Below, piece by piece: positions 32,601-46,019 of a stretch of 64,000 bases of DNA (positions within the stretch are counted from its first letter, which is position 1; every line of letters starts with the position of its first letter). Source of the DNA: Burkholderia sp. Bp9143 (GTDB taxonomy: Bacteria; Pseudomonadota; Gammaproteobacteria; Burkholderiales; Burkholderiaceae). A program made the translations under genes and the position numbers. The notes below the pieces were generated by a model that did not search any database, was not told where the DNA came from, and worked only from the letters and a program-made list of their open reading frames with translations. The stretch covers positions 1-64,000 of the forward strand of contig NZ_QTPO01000012.1 in the NCBI RefSeq assembly GCF_003853645.1, given 5' to 3'.

Positions 32601-33196
32601 CCGCGCTCGACGAGCTGAAGGCCGCGAGCGAGCGCAAGGTGTTCCTCGATGCGCAGTCGGCCGACCTGACCGACGCGATCACGACGCTCGAGGACGCGAT
32701 CCACAAGATCGACCAGGAAACCCGCACGCTGCTGCAGGGCACCTTCGACGAGGTCAACCGCCACTTCAGCGACCTGTTCCCGCGCCTGTTCGGCGGCGGC
32801 CAGGCGAAGCTGATCATGACCGGCGACGAAATCCTCGATGCGGGCGTGCAGGTGATGGCGCAGCCGCCGGGCAAGAAGAACGCGACCATCCACCTGCTGT
32901 CGGGCGGCGAAAAGGCGCTGACCGCCACCGCGCTGGTGTTCGCGATGTTCCAGCTGAACCCGGCACCGTTCTGTCTGCTCGACGAGGTCGACGCGCCGCT
33001 CGACGACGCGAACACCGAGCGTTTCGCGAATCTCGTGCGCGCGATGTCCGACAAGACGCAGTTCCTCTTCATCTCGCACAACAAGATCGCGATGGAGATG
33101 GCGCAGCAACTGATCGGCGTGACGATGCAGGAGCAAGGCGTGTCGCGGATCGTCGCGGTGGACATGGAAACCGCCGCGGGTTTTGCCCAGAATTGA
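29684..33196 (+). CDS. smc: Chromosome segregation protein SMC
   Basis: 1170 residues. Walker A GPNGCGKSN is at 31-39. A first long coiled coil (about 165-500) is rich in Glu/Gln/Ala/Arg. The hinge is around 510-660, followed by a second coiled coil to about 1000, the ABC signature HLLSGGEKALTATALVF (about 1064-1080) and Walker B FCLLDEVDAPLDD. Forms the ring ATPase that, with ScpA and ScpB, organises the chromosome; scpAB are not in the window. The start is a GTG with no recognisable Shine-Dalgarno sequence in the 25 bases before it, chosen because RLSSIKLAGFKSFVDP is the normal SMC N-terminus. zipA follows after 85 bp. Confidence 0.97.
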   Translation: MRLSSIKLAGFKSFVDPTHFQVPGQLVGVVGPNGCGKSNIIDAVRWVLGESRASELRGESMQDVIFNGSTARKPGSRASVELIFDNSDGRAAGQWGQYGEIAVKRVLTRDGTSSYYINNLPARRRDIQDIFLGTGLGPRAYAIIGQGMIARIIEAKPEELRVFLEEAAGVSKYKERRRETENRLHDTRENLTRVEDIVRELGANLEKLEAQAVVATKYKELVADGEEKQRLLWLLRKNEAAGEQQKQQRAIEQAQIDLEAQTAKLREVEAQLETLRVAHYSASDAMQGAQGALYEANAEVSRLEAEIKFIVESRNRVQAQIAALNAQREQWRAQAEKAQDELEEAEEARAMADEKAALAEDNAAAKHDALPALEAKWRDAQAQLNDERARIAQTEQSLKLEAAHQRNADQQLQQLQQRHERLKSEAGGLDAPDEAQLEELRMQLAEQEEILAEAQARLADAQEALPRLDGERRAAQERVQAESAQIHQLEARLAALKQLQENVQTQGKIQPWLDKHELGALPRLWKKLHVEAGWEAALEAVLRERLAALEVSNLDWVKAFATDAPPAKLAFYAPPAAGEPPAAAAGLRPVLSLVRIDDAGIRAVLNDWLGNVYVADDVAQALATRAQLPAGGAFVVKAGHIVTRVGVQLYAADSEQAGMLARQQEIENLTRQVRAQALLADEARTAAVRAEAAHTQAAQALGDVRAQAERATQRVHALQMDVLKLAQAHERYTQRSTQIREELEEIGAQIDEQRALRAESEANFERFDGELAELQARFEDNQLAFEALDESLTQARQEARDLERGANDARFAARNAVTRIDELKRSIQVAHEQSERVAASLEDARAELETINEQTAHTGLQDALEIRAVKEEALQAARIELDDLTAKLRASDEQRLVAERSLQPLRDRITELQLKEQAARLAVEQFAEQLMAAEVDEAALREKLTPDLKPSYLQGEVTRLNNAINALGPVNMAALDELKAASERKVFLDAQSADLTDAITTLEDAIHKIDQETRTLLQGTFDEVNRHFSDLFPRLFGGGQAKLIMTGDEILDAGVQVMAQPPGKKNATIHLLSGGEKALTATALVFAMFQLNPAPFCLLDEVDAPLDDANTERFANLVRAMSDKTQFLFISHNKIAMEMAQQLIGVTMQEQGVSRIVAVDMETAAGFAQN

Positions 33197-33281
33197 CGTT
33201 TGACGAAACCGGACCGTGTTCGCGCGGCGCATGGGCGCCCGTTCGCGGTTCCAACGAACAAGAATTGCTGATGGAGCGTGC

Positions 33282-34577
33282 ATGGACGAGTTGACACTCG
33301 GTTTGATCGGCGCGGGCGCCGTCGTGGTGGGCGGCGTCGTGGTCTACAACGCATGGCAGGGCGCGAAGGTGCGGCGCAGGATGCCGCGCCCGATGCCGGA
33401 AGAGGCGGCCGAGGCGATGAATCGCCCCGAGCGCGACGAAGAGTTGCCGTTCATCGAGCCGGTGCGCCAGCCCGTGCGCCGTGAGCCCGCCGCCCCGGCA
33501 CCGGCCGCCGCTGCCACGAGCGCGCCGGTCGAAGCCGCGCGCGTCGAGCCGACCTTCGGCAGCGTGGCGCCTGCCGACACGCCGGCCGACCTGCAGGCCG
33601 AGGCCACCGGGGTCGACACGCCGTTGGCGTCGACCGAGTCGGCCGAGCAGGCCGTCGACGAAGCCGCGGTCGCCGCCGCGCAGGATGCGCCCGCCGCCGA
33701 CGCATCCCACGAACCGGCCGAACTCGTGCTGCCGGCCGCGACGACGGTTTCGTCGGCACCGCCCGCGATCGTCGACCGCCGGATCGACTGCATCGTGCCG
33801 ATTCGCCTCGGCGCGCCCCTGCCGGGCGACAAGATCCTGCCGGCCGCGCAGCGGCTGCGCCGCGCGGGCAGCAAGCCCGTGCATATCGAAGGCAAGCCGG
33901 AAGGTGGCCAGTGGGAGCTGCTGCAGAACGGCGTGCGCTACGAAGAACTGCGCGCGGCCGCACAGCTGGCGAACCGCAGCGGCGCGCTGAACGAGCTCGA
34001 ATTCTCCGAGTTCGTGACGGGCGTCCAGCAGTTCGCCGACGCGATCGACGGCGCACCGGAATTCCCGGACATGATGGAGACGGTCGCAATGGCGCGCGAA
34101 CTCGACGGCTTTGCCGCGCAGTGCGACGCGCAGCTGTCGATCAACGTGATGTCGGACGGCGCGCCGTGGTCGGCGAACTACGTGCAGGCCGTGGCTTCCC
34201 AGGACGGGCTGCTGCTGTCGCGCGACGGCACGCGTTTCGTGAAGCTCGACGCGAAGCAGAACCCCGTGTTCATGCTGCAGTTCGGCGATACGAACTTCCT
34301 GCGCGACGACCTGACCTACAAGGGCGGCAACATGATCACGCTGGTGCTCGACGTGCCGGTCGCCGAGGAGGACATCCTGCCGTTCCGGCTGATGTGCGAC
34401 TACGCGAAGTCGCTGTCCGCGCGAATTGGTGCGCGGGTCGTCGACGATTCGCGCCGGCCGCTGCCGGAATCGACGCTCGTCGCGATCGACCAGCAACTGA
34501 TGAAGCTGTACGCGAAGCTCGAGGAAGCGGGCATCCCGGCCGGTTCGCCGGTCACGCGCCGCCTGTTCAGCCAATAA
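33282..34577 (+). CDS. zipA: Cell division protein ZipA-like
   Basis: 431 residues. An N-terminal membrane anchor LGLIGAGAVVVGGVVVYNAW (about 6-25), a charged region, a long Ala/Pro/Glu-rich disordered linker (about 60-165), then a C-terminal globular domain (about 170-431) that corresponds to the FtsZ-binding ZipA domain (for example AQCDAQLSINVMSDG and FNLMC-like FRLMCDYAKSLSARIG). It tethers FtsZ to the inner membrane. GGAG lies 8 bp before the ATG at 33282. The smc-zipA-ligA order supports the call, since ZipA sequences diverge widely. Confidence 0.88.
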   Translation: MDELTLGLIGAGAVVVGGVVVYNAWQGAKVRRRMPRPMPEEAAEAMNRPERDEELPFIEPVRQPVRREPAAPAPAAAATSAPVEAARVEPTFGSVAPADTPADLQAEATGVDTPLASTESAEQAVDEAAVAAAQDAPAADASHEPAELVLPAATTVSSAPPAIVDRRIDCIVPIRLGAPLPGDKILPAAQRLRRAGSKPVHIEGKPEGGQWELLQNGVRYEELRAAAQLANRSGALNELEFSEFVTGVQQFADAIDGAPEFPDMMETVAMARELDGFAAQCDAQLSINVMSDGAPWSANYVQAVASQDGLLLSRDGTRFVKLDAKQNPVFMLQFGDTNFLRDDLTYKGGNMITLVLDVPVAEEDILPFRLMCDYAKSLSARIGARVVDDSRRPLPESTLVAIDQQLMKLYAKLEEAGIPAGSPVTRRLFSQ

Positions 34578-34619
34578 CGCGTTTCACGGGCGGCGGTCTG
34601 CGGTGCCGTCGTCCGTTAG

Positions 34620-37363
<2,744 letters not shown>

Positions 37364-37420
37364 CCTTGATGCGGCTGCGCGCGACGTGTTGCGCGCCGTC
37401 GCCGTCGAAGTACCGAAACG

Positions 37421-37446
37421 AAAAAGCCCGCTTGCGCGGGCTTTTT
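37421..37446. terminator. Bidirectional terminator between def and rluB
   Basis: AAAAAGCCCGC-TTGC-GCGGGCTTTTT: a perfectly symmetric stem with A and T flanks between convergent def (ends 37363) and rluB (ends 37477). Confidence 0.93.
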
Positions 37447-37476
37447 CATTGCGTGGCACGTAGCGCGTGCCCGCTG

Positions 37477-39432
37477 TCAGAACGATTCGTCGGCCGACAG
37501 GTAGCGCCATTGCCCCTGCGGCAGCGCGCCGAGCATCACGCGGCCCATCCGCACGCGCTTCAGGCCGATCACTTCGAGGCCGACCAGTTCGCACATCCGG
37601 CGGATCTGGCGCTTCTTGCCTTCGCGCAGCACGAAACGCAGCTGTTCGCCGTTCTGCCAGCTCACCATCGCCGGCTTCAGCGGGACGCCGTCGAGCTCGA
37701 GGCCGTGGCGCAGCTTCGCGAGCGATTCGGCGGGGAAGTGCTGGTCGATGTCGAGCAGCCGTTCGCCGAAGCGCACGCGCACCAGGTACTCCTTGTCGAT
37801 GTCCGACTGCTCGCCGATCAGCTGCTTCGCGATCCGGCCGTTCTGCGTCAGCACGAGCAGGCCGGTCGAATCGATGTCGAGCCGCCCGGCCGGCGCGAGC
37901 GCATGCAGGTGCTGCGGCGAGAAGCGCAGCGGCGAGCGGTCGCCGCTCCACTGGTTGGCGCGCGTGATCAGCACCGATGCCGGCTCGTAGCCGTCTTCCG
38001 CCTGCCCTGACACATAGCCGACCGGCTTGTGCAGCAGGATCGTCACCTGCGCAGCCTGCGCGGCGCTCGCGCGCTCGTCGATCTCGATCTTCTGGTCCGG
38101 GCGGACCTTGGTGCCGAGTGTGTCGATGCGTTCACCGTCGACGAGCACCCAGCCCTTTTCGATCCACTCGTCGGCTTCGCGGCGCGAGCACAGGCCGAGT
38201 TCGGACATGCGCTTCGACAGGCGCATCAGGCCCGTTTCGTCGCCGTGGTCGACGTCGGCGGCGCGGCGCTTGACCGGTTGTGCAGTCTTCAGCGCGGCGT
38301 CGGTCGAGCGGCGTTCGGTGCCGCCGCGCTCGCCGTCGCGTGCGGGGCGAGCCGGGCGATCGGACGACGTGCGGCGCTCGCCGAAGCTGCGCTTTTCACC
38401 GTAGCCGGCTGCCTTGTCGCGATAGGGCGTGCGTGCGCCGCCTTCGGCACCTGCGCGGCGCGGGCGTGCATCGTCGTCGCCGCGACGCGCGGGGCGGTCG
38501 GACGACGTACGGCGGTCGCCGAAGCTGCGCTTCGGTGCATCGCCGGTGGCTTTGTCGCGGTAGGGTGCACGTGTGCCGCCTTCGGCGCCTGCACGGCGCG
38601 GACGCGCGTCGTCGTCGTTGCGACGCGCCGGACGGTCGGATGACGCGCGGCGTTCGCCGAAGCCGCGCTTTTCACCTTCGCCGGCTGCCTTGTCGCGATA
38701 GGGCGCACGCGCGCCGCCTTCGGCGCCTGCACGGCGCGGGCGTGCCTCGTCGTCGTTGCGACGTGCCGGACGATCGGACGACGCACGGCGTTCGCCGAAG
38801 CTGCGTTTCTCGCCGTAGCCCTCTGCTTTGTCGCGATACGGTGCGCGTGCGCCGCCTTCGGCGCCTGCGCGGCGCGGGCGTGCATCATCGTCGTTGCGAC
38901 GTGCCGGACGATCGGACGACGCACGGCGTTCGCCGAAGCTGCGTTTCTCGCCGTAGCCCTCTGCTTTGTCGCGATACGGTGCGCGTGCGCCGCCTTCGGC
39001 GCCTGCACGGCGCGGGCGTGTATCGTCGTCGTTGCGACGTGCCGGACGATCGGACGACGTACGGCGCTCGCCGAAGCTGCGCTTCGTGCCTTCGCCGGCT
39101 GCCTTGTCTCGATACGGTGCGCGGGCGCCGCCTTCGGCGCCTGCGCGACGCGGCCGCGGCTCGTTGTCGCTGCGATAGCCGCGTTCAGCACCGCCGTCAC
39201 GCGGCGCGCGCTTCGCCGGCGCGCGATCCGCACCGGGACCCTCGCCGCGCGGCTTGAATGCGCGTTCGCCGGCGGCGGCCGGTGCGGCGGCCTTCTTCGG
39301 GCGCGGCGGCTTGTCGGCCGCGGACGGCGCGGCGGGGCGCACCGCCTTGCGGGCGACGAGGCTGCCGGAGCGGACGGGTGCGCGGGTCGGCGACGCCGGC
39401 CGCGGATTCTTGACGGTCAATTTGGTGCGCAT
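37477..39432 (-). CDS. rluB: 23S rRNA pseudouridine synthase, RluB type, with repeat-rich N-terminal extension
   Basis: 651 residues, over twice the usual catalytic length. The last 245 residues are the enzyme: S4 RNA-binding domain from about 408 ([19 protein letters not shown]) and the RsuA/RluB catalytic core with the nucleophile Asp in [14 protein letters not shown], ending in [15 protein letters not shown]. RluB isomerises a uridine in helix 89 of 23S rRNA. The first 400 residues are Arg/Ala/Gly/Asp-rich and contain six tandem 46-residue units (about 93-368). The ATG at 39432 lies 16 bp after glnD, so map-glnD-rluB can be one transcript. Confidence 0.9.
   Translation of the reverse strand: MRTKLTVKNPRPASPTRAPVRSGSLVARKAVRPAAPSAADKPPRPKKAAAPAAAGERAFKPRGEGPGADRAPAKRAPRDGGAERGYRSDNEPRPRRAGAEGGARAPYRDKAAGEGTKRSFGERRTSSDRPARRNDDDTRPRRAGAEGGARAPYRDKAEGYGEKRSFGERRASSDRPARRNDDDARPRRAGAEGGARAPYRDKAEGYGEKRSFGERRASSDRPARRNDDEARPRRAGAEGGARAPYRDKAAGEGEKRGFGERRASSDRPARRNDDDARPRRAGAEGGTRAPYRDKATGDAPKRSFGDRRTSSDRPARRGDDDARPRRAGAEGGARTPYRDKAAGYGEKRSFGERRTSSDRPARPARDGERGGTERRSTDAALKTAQPVKRRAADVDHGDETGLMRLSKRMSELGLCSRREADEWIEKGWVLVDGERIDTLGTKVRPDQKIEIDERASAAQAAQVTILLHKPVGYVSGQAEDGYEPASVLITRANQWSGDRSPLRFSPQHLHALAPAGRLDIDSTGLLVLTQNGRIAKQLIGEQSDIDKEYLVRVRFGERLLDIDQHFPAESLAKLRHGLELDGVPLKPAMVSWQNGEQLRFVLREGKKRQIRRMCELVGLEVIGLKRVRMGRVMLGALPQGQWRYLSADESF
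38329..39156 (-). repeat. Six tandem 138-bp repeats inside rluB
   Basis: Each unit encodes 46 residues of the form [19 protein letters not shown], then [12 protein letters not shown], then [12 protein letters not shown]. Six in-frame copies follow one another, the last slightly shorter. Copies two and three are almost identical at the DNA level; others differ at scattered positions (such as Thr/Ala and Glu/Asp changes). Strong GC and Arg bias make the other frames open as well. Confidence 0.92.
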
Positions 39433-39448
39433 AAACGCTGGGATTCAT

Positions 39449-42025
39449 TCAGACTGCGATCGCGCGCAGCAATTCGGTTTCGAGCTGGATCTGCAGGCGG
39501 TTGTCGGACAGGCCGGCACCATCGAGCAGGAAGATGTCCTCGACGCGTTCGCCGAGCGTATTGATCCGCGCCGCGTGGACGCCGACCTGATGCTCGGCCA
39601 GGACGCGCGCGATCGAATAGAGAAGGCCCGGCCGGTCGTTGGCGGACACGGACAGGATGTAGTACTGGCCGCGCTCGTCGGCCCGGAGGTCGACACGCGG
39701 CGTGATCGGAAACGTCCGGGATAGCCGCGACAGGCGGCCCTTGGACGGCTCCGGCAGCGACGCGGTTTCGGCCAGGCGCGTCGCGAGTTGCTGTTCGACG
39801 AGATTCGCGATGTCGCGGTAGCGCACGTCGCGTTCGGTCTGCGTGACGATGAAGTTGTCGAGCGCATAGCCGTGCCGCGTCGTGCTGACGCGCGCATCGA
39901 GCACCGACAGCCCGTTGCGGTCGAAGTACGCACAGATGCCCGCGAACAGGTCGGGGCGGTCCTTCACGTACACGAGCACCTGAAGCGCGTCGCCGATCGG
40001 CGACGGCCGCGCACGGACGATTGCGGTCTCGGCGTTCACGTGCCGGTACAGCACGCGCGTCTGCCATGCGATGTCTGCCGCGTCGTGGCGCAGGAAGAAG
40101 CCGATGTCGAGCTGATCCCACAGCGCACGGTGCGCGTCGTCGGGCACGGTCTCGAGACGCAGCAGCGCGAGCGCCTGCTCCTGCCGCGACTTCAGTTCCG
40201 AATGCGCGTCGGGATTGGCGCCGCCGAGCACCGCGAGCGTGATGCGGTAAAGGTCCTCGAGCAGCTTGCCTTTCCACGTGTTCCATACCTTCGGACTCGT
40301 GCCGCGGATATCGGCGACGGTCAGCAGGTAGAGCGCGGTGAGGTACCGTTCGTTGCCGACGACTTCGGCGAAGCGCTTGATGACGTCAGGGTCGCTCGTG
40401 TCCTGCTTCTGCGCGACCTGGCTCATCGTCAGGTGATGCTGGACGAGCCACACGATCAGCGCCGCGTCGTCGCCGGTGATCCCGTGCTCTCGGCAGAAGC
40501 GCCTCGCGTCGGCCATCCCGAGCGTCGAGTGGTCGCCGCCGCGGCCTTTCGCGATGTCGTGGAACAGCGCCGCGACATACAGCACCCACGGGCGCTCGAA
40601 ATTGCCGATCAACTGGCTGCAGAACGGGTACTCGTGCGCATGCTCGGCCACCGCGAAGCGGCGGATGTTGCGCAACACCATCAGGATGTGCTGGTCGACC
40701 GTGTACACGTGGTACAGGTCGTGCTGCATCTGGCCGACGATGCGGCGGAAATTCAGCAGGTAGCGGCCGAGCACGCTCGTCTGGTTCATCAGCCGGAACG
40801 CATGCGTGATGCCTTCGGGCTGCTGCAGGATCTGCATGAACGTGCGGCGGTTCTGAGGATCGCGCCGCCACGTGTGGTTCATGATCTCCCGCGAGTTGTA
40901 CAGCGCGCGCAGCGTGCGGGCCGACAGGCCCTTCACGCCGCGGGTTGCCTCGTACAGCAGGAACGCTTCGAGGATCGCGTCGGGATGGCGTTCGAACACG
41001 CCGTCGTCGACGATCTCGAGCATGCCCTGCTTCTCGACGAAGCGATCGGGCGACAGCACGCGCGTGATGCCGCTCGTCGCGGGGAACAGTTGCGCCTCGA
41101 TGTTCTGGATCAGGATCGTCGCGAGCTGCGTGACCGCTTTCGCGGCCCAGTAGTAGCGGCGCATCAGTTGCTCGCTCGCGCGCTTGGCCTGCGTCGGCCG
41201 GTAGCCGAAGCTCTCGGCGGCCTGCGTCTGCAGGTCGAACACGAGCACGTCCTGGCGGCGGCCGGCGATCACGTGCAGCCGTGCACGCAGCGTCTTCAGG
41301 AATCCTTCGTTGCGGCGCAGCTCACGCGCCTCGCGATCGGTGATGAGACCGCGCGTGTCGAGTTCGCGCCAGCTGCTGCCGAAGCCGGCCGCGCGTGCGA
41401 TCCAGAGGATCGTCTGCAGGTCGCGCAGCCCGCCGGGGCTTTCCTTCACGTTCGGCTCGAGGCTGTACGGCGTGTCCTGGAACTTCGCGTGGCGCTGGCG
41501 CATCTCGAGCACCTTCGCGGTAAAGAACGCGCGCGCATCGAGCGCCTCGTGATACCGCAGGGTGAAGCGTTCGAACAGCGCGGTGCTGCCGACGATGCGG
41601 CGCGCCTCGAGCAGCGAGGTCTGCACGGTGACGTCCTGCGACGCTTCCTCGATGCATTGGGCAACCGTGCGAACGCTGCTGCCGATCTCGAGGCCGAGAT
41701 CCCATGCCATCCCGATGAAGCGCTCGATGCGCGCGTCTAGCGCCGGGTCGTGCTGATCGGGCAGCAGCACCAGGATGTCGACGTCGGAGTGCGGTGCGAG
41801 CTCGCCGCGCCCGTAGCCGCCGACGGCGACGAGCGCGAGCGTCGCGGGCAGCCCGCAGTCGTCCCACACGCGCTTGAGCGCATCGTCGGTGAGTTTTGAC
41901 AGCGCGTGCATCAGCGATGCGACGTTCGTCGCGCTGCGAAAGCGCTCGAGCATGTCGGCCTTGGCGGCCTTGAATTCGGCGCGGCGCGACAGCGCTTCGG
42001 GCGAGGGGGCGGCGTGAGCGCTCAT
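39449..42025 (-). CDS. glnD: Bifunctional uridylyltransferase/uridylyl-removing enzyme (PII sensor)
   Basis: 858 residues. The nucleotidyltransferase domain is at the N-terminus with [19 protein letters not shown] (about 69-87, Gly pair and two Asp). The GlnD linker follows, then an HD domain around [15 protein letters not shown] (about 493-507), and two C-terminal ACT domains (from [15 protein letters not shown], about 680, and [16 protein letters not shown], about 792). Senses glutamine and adds or removes UMP on PII proteins to control nitrogen assimilation. Complete length, no damage. It lies 42 bp downstream of map. Confidence 0.97.
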   Translation of the reverse strand: MSAHAAPSPEALSRRAEFKAAKADMLERFRSATNVASLMHALSKLTDDALKRVWDDCGLPATLALVAVGGYGRGELAPHSDVDILVLLPDQHDPALDARIERFIGMAWDLGLEIGSSVRTVAQCIEEASQDVTVQTSLLEARRIVGSTALFERFTLRYHEALDARAFFTAKVLEMRQRHAKFQDTPYSLEPNVKESPGGLRDLQTILWIARAAGFGSSWRELDTRGLITDREARELRRNEGFLKTLRARLHVIAGRRQDVLVFDLQTQAAESFGYRPTQAKRASEQLMRRYYWAAKAVTQLATILIQNIEAQLFPATSGITRVLSPDRFVEKQGMLEIVDDGVFERHPDAILEAFLLYEATRGVKGLSARTLRALYNSREIMNHTWRRDPQNRRTFMQILQQPEGITHAFRLMNQTSVLGRYLLNFRRIVGQMQHDLYHVYTVDQHILMVLRNIRRFAVAEHAHEYPFCSQLIGNFERPWVLYVAALFHDIAKGRGGDHSTLGMADARRFCREHGITGDDAALIVWLVQHHLTMSQVAQKQDTSDPDVIKRFAEVVGNERYLTALYLLTVADIRGTSPKVWNTWKGKLLEDLYRITLAVLGGANPDAHSELKSRQEQALALLRLETVPDDAHRALWDQLDIGFFLRHDAADIAWQTRVLYRHVNAETAIVRARPSPIGDALQVLVYVKDRPDLFAGICAYFDRNGLSVLDARVSTTRHGYALDNFIVTQTERDVRYRDIANLVEQQLATRLAETASLPEPSKGRLSRLSRTFPITPRVDLRADERGQYYILSVSANDRPGLLYSIARVLAEHQVGVHAARINTLGERVEDIFLLDGAGLSDNRLQIQLETELLRAIAV

Positions 42026-42067
42026 GGGCGGCCGTTCAGGTCAGGGGCGGGTGGGGCGGGCCGGCGC

Positions 42068-42883
42068 TCAGACCGCGGCGGCCGGTTGCGCGAACACCGG
42101 GCGCGCCGGCGTGCCGGCGGACACGGTCAGCACCTCGTAGCCCGTTTCGGTGACGAGCACCGTGTGCTCCCACTGCGCGGACAGGCTGCGGTCGCGCGTC
42201 TTGACCGTCCATTGGTCGGGCATCGTGCGGATGTCGCGCTTGCCGGCGTTGATCATCGGCTCGATCGTGAAGATCATCCCGGCCTTCAGCTCGATGCCGG
42301 TGCCCGGGCGGCCGTAGTGGACGACCTGCGGATCCTCATGGAACACCGTGCCGATGCCGTGACCGCAGTATTCGCGCACGACGCTGTAGCCCTGCGCTTC
42401 CGCGTGCTTCTGGATCGCGTAGCCGATGTCGCCGAGGTGCGCGCCGGGCTTGACCTGATCGATGCCGAGCCACATGCACTCGTAGGTGGTCTGTACGAGA
42501 CGCTTCGCGAGGATCGAGCCCTCGCCGACGATGAACATCCGGCTGGTGTCGCCGAAGTAGCCGTTCTTGATCACGGTGACGTCGATGTTCAGCGCGTCGC
42601 CGTTCTTGATCACCTTCTCGCCCGGAATGCCGTGGCAGATCACGTCGTTGACCGAGATGCAGGTGGCCTTCGGGTACGGCGGATAGCCGGGCGGCTGATA
42701 ATTCAGCGGCGCGGGGATCGTGCCCTGCTCGTTGAGCATGAATTCGTGACAGAGCCGGTCGAGTTCGGCGGTCGTGACGCCCGCGACGACGTGCGGCGTG
42801 ATGAAGTCGAGCACTTCGCTCGCGAGACGGCAGGCGACGCGCATCTCGGCGATGTCGTGTTCGTTTTTGAGCGTAATAGCCAT
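42068..42883 (-). CDS. map: Methionine aminopeptidase, type I
   Basis: 271 residues. Removes the initiator Met. The pita-bread-fold metal ligands are seen in [19 protein letters not shown] (the two Asp), in the [13 protein letters not shown] block (His), in [10 protein letters not shown] (Glu) and in the final [14 protein letters not shown] (Glu). The start gives [15 protein letters not shown], normal for the family. It is divergent from rpsB, a very common pairing, with 379 bp between. glnD and rluB follow on the same strand. Confidence 0.96.
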   Translation of the reverse strand: MAITLKNEHDIAEMRVACRLASEVLDFITPHVVAGVTTAELDRLCHEFMLNEQGTIPAPLNYQPPGYPPYPKATCISVNDVICHGIPGEKVIKNGDALNIDVTVIKNGYFGDTSRMFIVGEGSILAKRLVQTTYECMWLGIDQVKPGAHLGDIGYAIQKHAEAQGYSVVREYCGHGIGTVFHEDPQVVHYGRPGTGIELKAGMIFTIEPMINAGKRDIRTMPDQWTVKTRDRSLSAQWEHTVLVTETGYEVLTVSAGTPARPVFAQPAAAV

Positions 42884-43262
42884 CGAGGTATGCCTGGAAT
42901 GCGGTGAATTAATGGATTATCGCACCTTATGGCGGGCCTCGCAGCCCCTGCCGGCGGTGCCGATGCGGGTTTTCGCGGATTGTCCGGCCGACTGCCGCGC
43001 GGCAAGCGAAAGTGGCGGGTGGCTTGAGAGCCGACAAATCGGCGTGCTATACTCTTTGGCTAAGTCGACATCCAAATGCCGAACATGCCCCGTTTTGGGG
43101 CGGTGTGGCGATGAAAGGCTTGCGGCATGGGCATTTTCGCACGTGCCGAATCGCAAGCCGGCGCAACCAGGGTGCCGACCGTGCGGAACGGAAGTCCTTC
43201 GGGGCGCGTTCGCGCGGCGGTACGGCGGCCGGCTTAAGACCCAACCCTCGTGGAGAATTTAC
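42884..43262. other. map/rpsB divergent promoter region and rpsB leader
   Basis: 379 bp without a gene. It holds the rpsB promoter (43024-43053) and a leader of about 200 nt with two clear hairpins: GCCCC-GTTTT-GGGGC (43087-43101) and GGCTTGCG...CGCAAGCC (43117-43124 with 43152-43159). Such a leader is expected where S2 represses its own mRNA. Confidence 0.6.
43024..43053 (+). promoter_or_regulatory. Sigma-70 promoter of rpsB
   Basis: TTGAGA (43024-43029) and TATACT (43048-43053) with an 18-bp spacer, about 210 bp upstream of the rpsB start. Predicted transcription start near 43060. Confidence 0.7.
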
Positions 43263-44003
43263 ATGGCAGTCACGATGCGCCAAATGCTGGAAGCGGGTGT
43301 CCACTTCGGTCACCAGACGCGCTTCTGGAACCCGAAGATGGCTCCGTTCATTTTCGGTCACCGCAACAAGATTCACATCATCAACCTCGAAAAGACGCTG
43401 CCGATGTTCACGGACGCACAGAAGTACGTGCGCCAGCTGGCAGCGAACCGCGGCACGATCCTGTTCGTCGGCACGAAGCGCCAGTCGCGTGACACGATCG
43501 CCCAGGAAGCGCAACGTGCGGGCATGCCGTACGTCAACGCACGCTGGCTCGGCGGCATGATGACCAACTTCAAGACGCTGAAGGTATCGATCAAGCGCCT
43601 GAAGGACATGGAAGCGGCAGTCGAGGCAGGTGAGCTCGAGAAGATGAGCAAGAAGGAAGCGCTGCTGTTCGAACGCGAAATCGCCAAGCTGCAGAAGTCG
43701 ATCGGCGGCGTGAAGGACATGGGCGGCATTCCGGACGCAATCTTCGTCGTCGACGTCGGCTACCACAAGATTGCCGTCACGGAAGCGAACAAGCTGGGCG
43801 TGCCGGTCATCGCCGTGGTCGATACGAACCACTCGCCGGAAGGTGTGGACTACGTGATCCCGGGTAACGACGACTCGAGCAAGGCAGTCGCGCTGTACGC
43901 TGAAGGCGTGGCCGACGCGATCCTGGAAGGCCGTGCGAACGCGGTCAACGAAGTGGTCCAGGCAGCGCGTGGCGACGACGAGTACGTCGAGGAAAACGCG
44001 TAA
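43263..44003 (+). CDS. rpsB: 30S ribosomal protein S2
   Basis: 246 residues, standard length. Opens [20 protein letters not shown] and contains the S2 signatures [16 protein letters not shown] (about 67-82), [14 protein letters not shown] (about 90-103) and [20 protein letters not shown]. Preceded by GGAG about 8 bp from the ATG. Codon use is less GC3-extreme than its neighbours, as in highly expressed genes. Followed by an intrinsic terminator and then tsf. Confidence 0.99.
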   Translation: MAVTMRQMLEAGVHFGHQTRFWNPKMAPFIFGHRNKIHIINLEKTLPMFTDAQKYVRQLAANRGTILFVGTKRQSRDTIAQEAQRAGMPYVNARWLGGMMTNFKTLKVSIKRLKDMEAAVEAGELEKMSKKEALLFEREIAKLQKSIGGVKDMGGIPDAIFVVDVGYHKIAVTEANKLGVPVIAVVDTNHSPEGVDYVIPGNDDSSKAVALYAEGVADAILEGRANAVNEVVQAARGDDEYVEENA

Positions 44004-44021
44004 CTGGCCCCGAGCCGGCGC

Positions 44022-44054
44022 AAAAAGGGGGCTCTCAACAGGCCCCCTTTTTTT
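44022..44054 (+). terminator. Intrinsic terminator between rpsB and tsf
   Basis: AAAAAGGGGGC-TCTCAACAG-GCCCCC followed by seven T. It should stop a fraction of rpsB transcripts before tsf. Confidence 0.9.
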
Positions 44055-44165
44055 AAGCTTGTGCGCCGGACCTGATCGCGCCGAATCGGCGCGGGTCCGG
44101 AAACGATTTTCGGCCGTTCGCGTCCAAGCGGGCGGCGTTGTGAATACAGACTCAAGGAGCGAATG

Positions 44166-45047
44166 ATGGCGGCAATTACCGCAAGCATGGTGGCAGAACT
44201 GCGCGCAAAGACCGACGCACCGATGATGGAGTGCAAGAAGGCGCTGACGGAAGCCGACGGCGACCTGGCCAAGGCTGAAGAGCTGCTGCGCGTCAAGCTC
44301 GGCAACAAGGCAAGCAAGGCGGCATCGCGCGTGACGGCCGAAGGCGTCGTCGCATCGTTCGTCGGCGGCAACGCAGGCGCGCTGGTCGAACTGAACTGCG
44401 AAACCGACTTCGTCGCGAAGAACGACGACTTCCTCGCATTCTCGAAGACGGTCGCAGAACTCGTCGCGACGCAAAACCCGGCCGACGTGGCAGCACTGTC
44501 GGCACTGCCGCTCGAAGGCTCGACCGTCGACGCAGTCCGTCTGGCCCTGATCGGCAAGATCGGCGAGAACGTGTCGATCCGCCGTTTCGTCCGTTTCGAA
44601 ACCGCGAACAAGATCGCAACGTACCTGCACGGCGCGCGTATCGGCGTGATCGTCGAGTACACGGGTGCTGAAGAGCAGGTCGGCAAGGACGTCGCGATGC
44701 ACATCGCCGCGATGAAGCCGGTCGCGCTGTCGTCGGCCGACGTGCCGGCGGAACTGATCGAGACGGAACGCCGCGTGGCCGAGCAGAAGGCTGCCGAATC
44801 GGGCAAGCCGGCTGAAATCGTCGCGAAGATGGTCGACGGCAGCGTCCAGAAGTATCTGAAGGAAGTGTCGCTGCTGAACCAGACGTTCGTGAAGAACGAC
44901 AAGCAGACGATCGAGCAGATGCTGAAGGCAGCGGATTCGACGGTGCAGAAGTTCGCGCTGTTCGTCGTCGGCGAAGGCATCGAGAAGCGTCAGGACGACT
45001 TCGCCGCCGAAGTGGCCGCGCAAGTCGCAGCAGCAAAGCAGCAGTAA
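44166..45047 (+). CDS. tsf: Elongation factor Ts
   Basis: 293 residues. Nucleotide-exchange factor for EF-Tu. The N-terminal UBA-like domain has [16 protein letters not shown] (about 10-25), and the core begins with the conserved [12 protein letters not shown] (about 77-88). Two adjacent ATGs occur (44163, 44166); the second is better spaced from AGGAG (44155-44159). It is 162 bp after rpsB, past the terminator. Confidence 0.98.
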   Translation: MAAITASMVAELRAKTDAPMMECKKALTEADGDLAKAEELLRVKLGNKASKAASRVTAEGVVASFVGGNAGALVELNCETDFVAKNDDFLAFSKTVAELVATQNPADVAALSALPLEGSTVDAVRLALIGKIGENVSIRRFVRFETANKIATYLHGARIGVIVEYTGAEEQVGKDVAMHIAAMKPVALSSADVPAELIETERRVAEQKAAESGKPAEIVAKMVDGSVQKYLKEVSLLNQTFVKNDKQTIEQMLKAADSTVQKFALFVVGEGIEKRQDDFAAEVAAQVAAAKQQ

Positions 45048-45917
<870 letters not shown>

Positions 45918-46019
45918 ACTCCCGCGGATGCGGGCAAGCGGCGTGGGTTGTCGGCCGCGGTGCGTCGCGCGCCGGGCGGGGCCCGCGTTCTTTGAAGGTT
46001 GGAAGGTTTGGAGGTTGAA

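Noticed and set aside
38280-39257. Long open frames of over 300 codons on both strands across the rluB repeat region
   Set aside because: They are by-products of the 138-bp repeat and extreme GC bias. Their translations are low-complexity Arg/Ala/Thr text, whereas the rluB frame continues into a recognisable S4 and catalytic domain.
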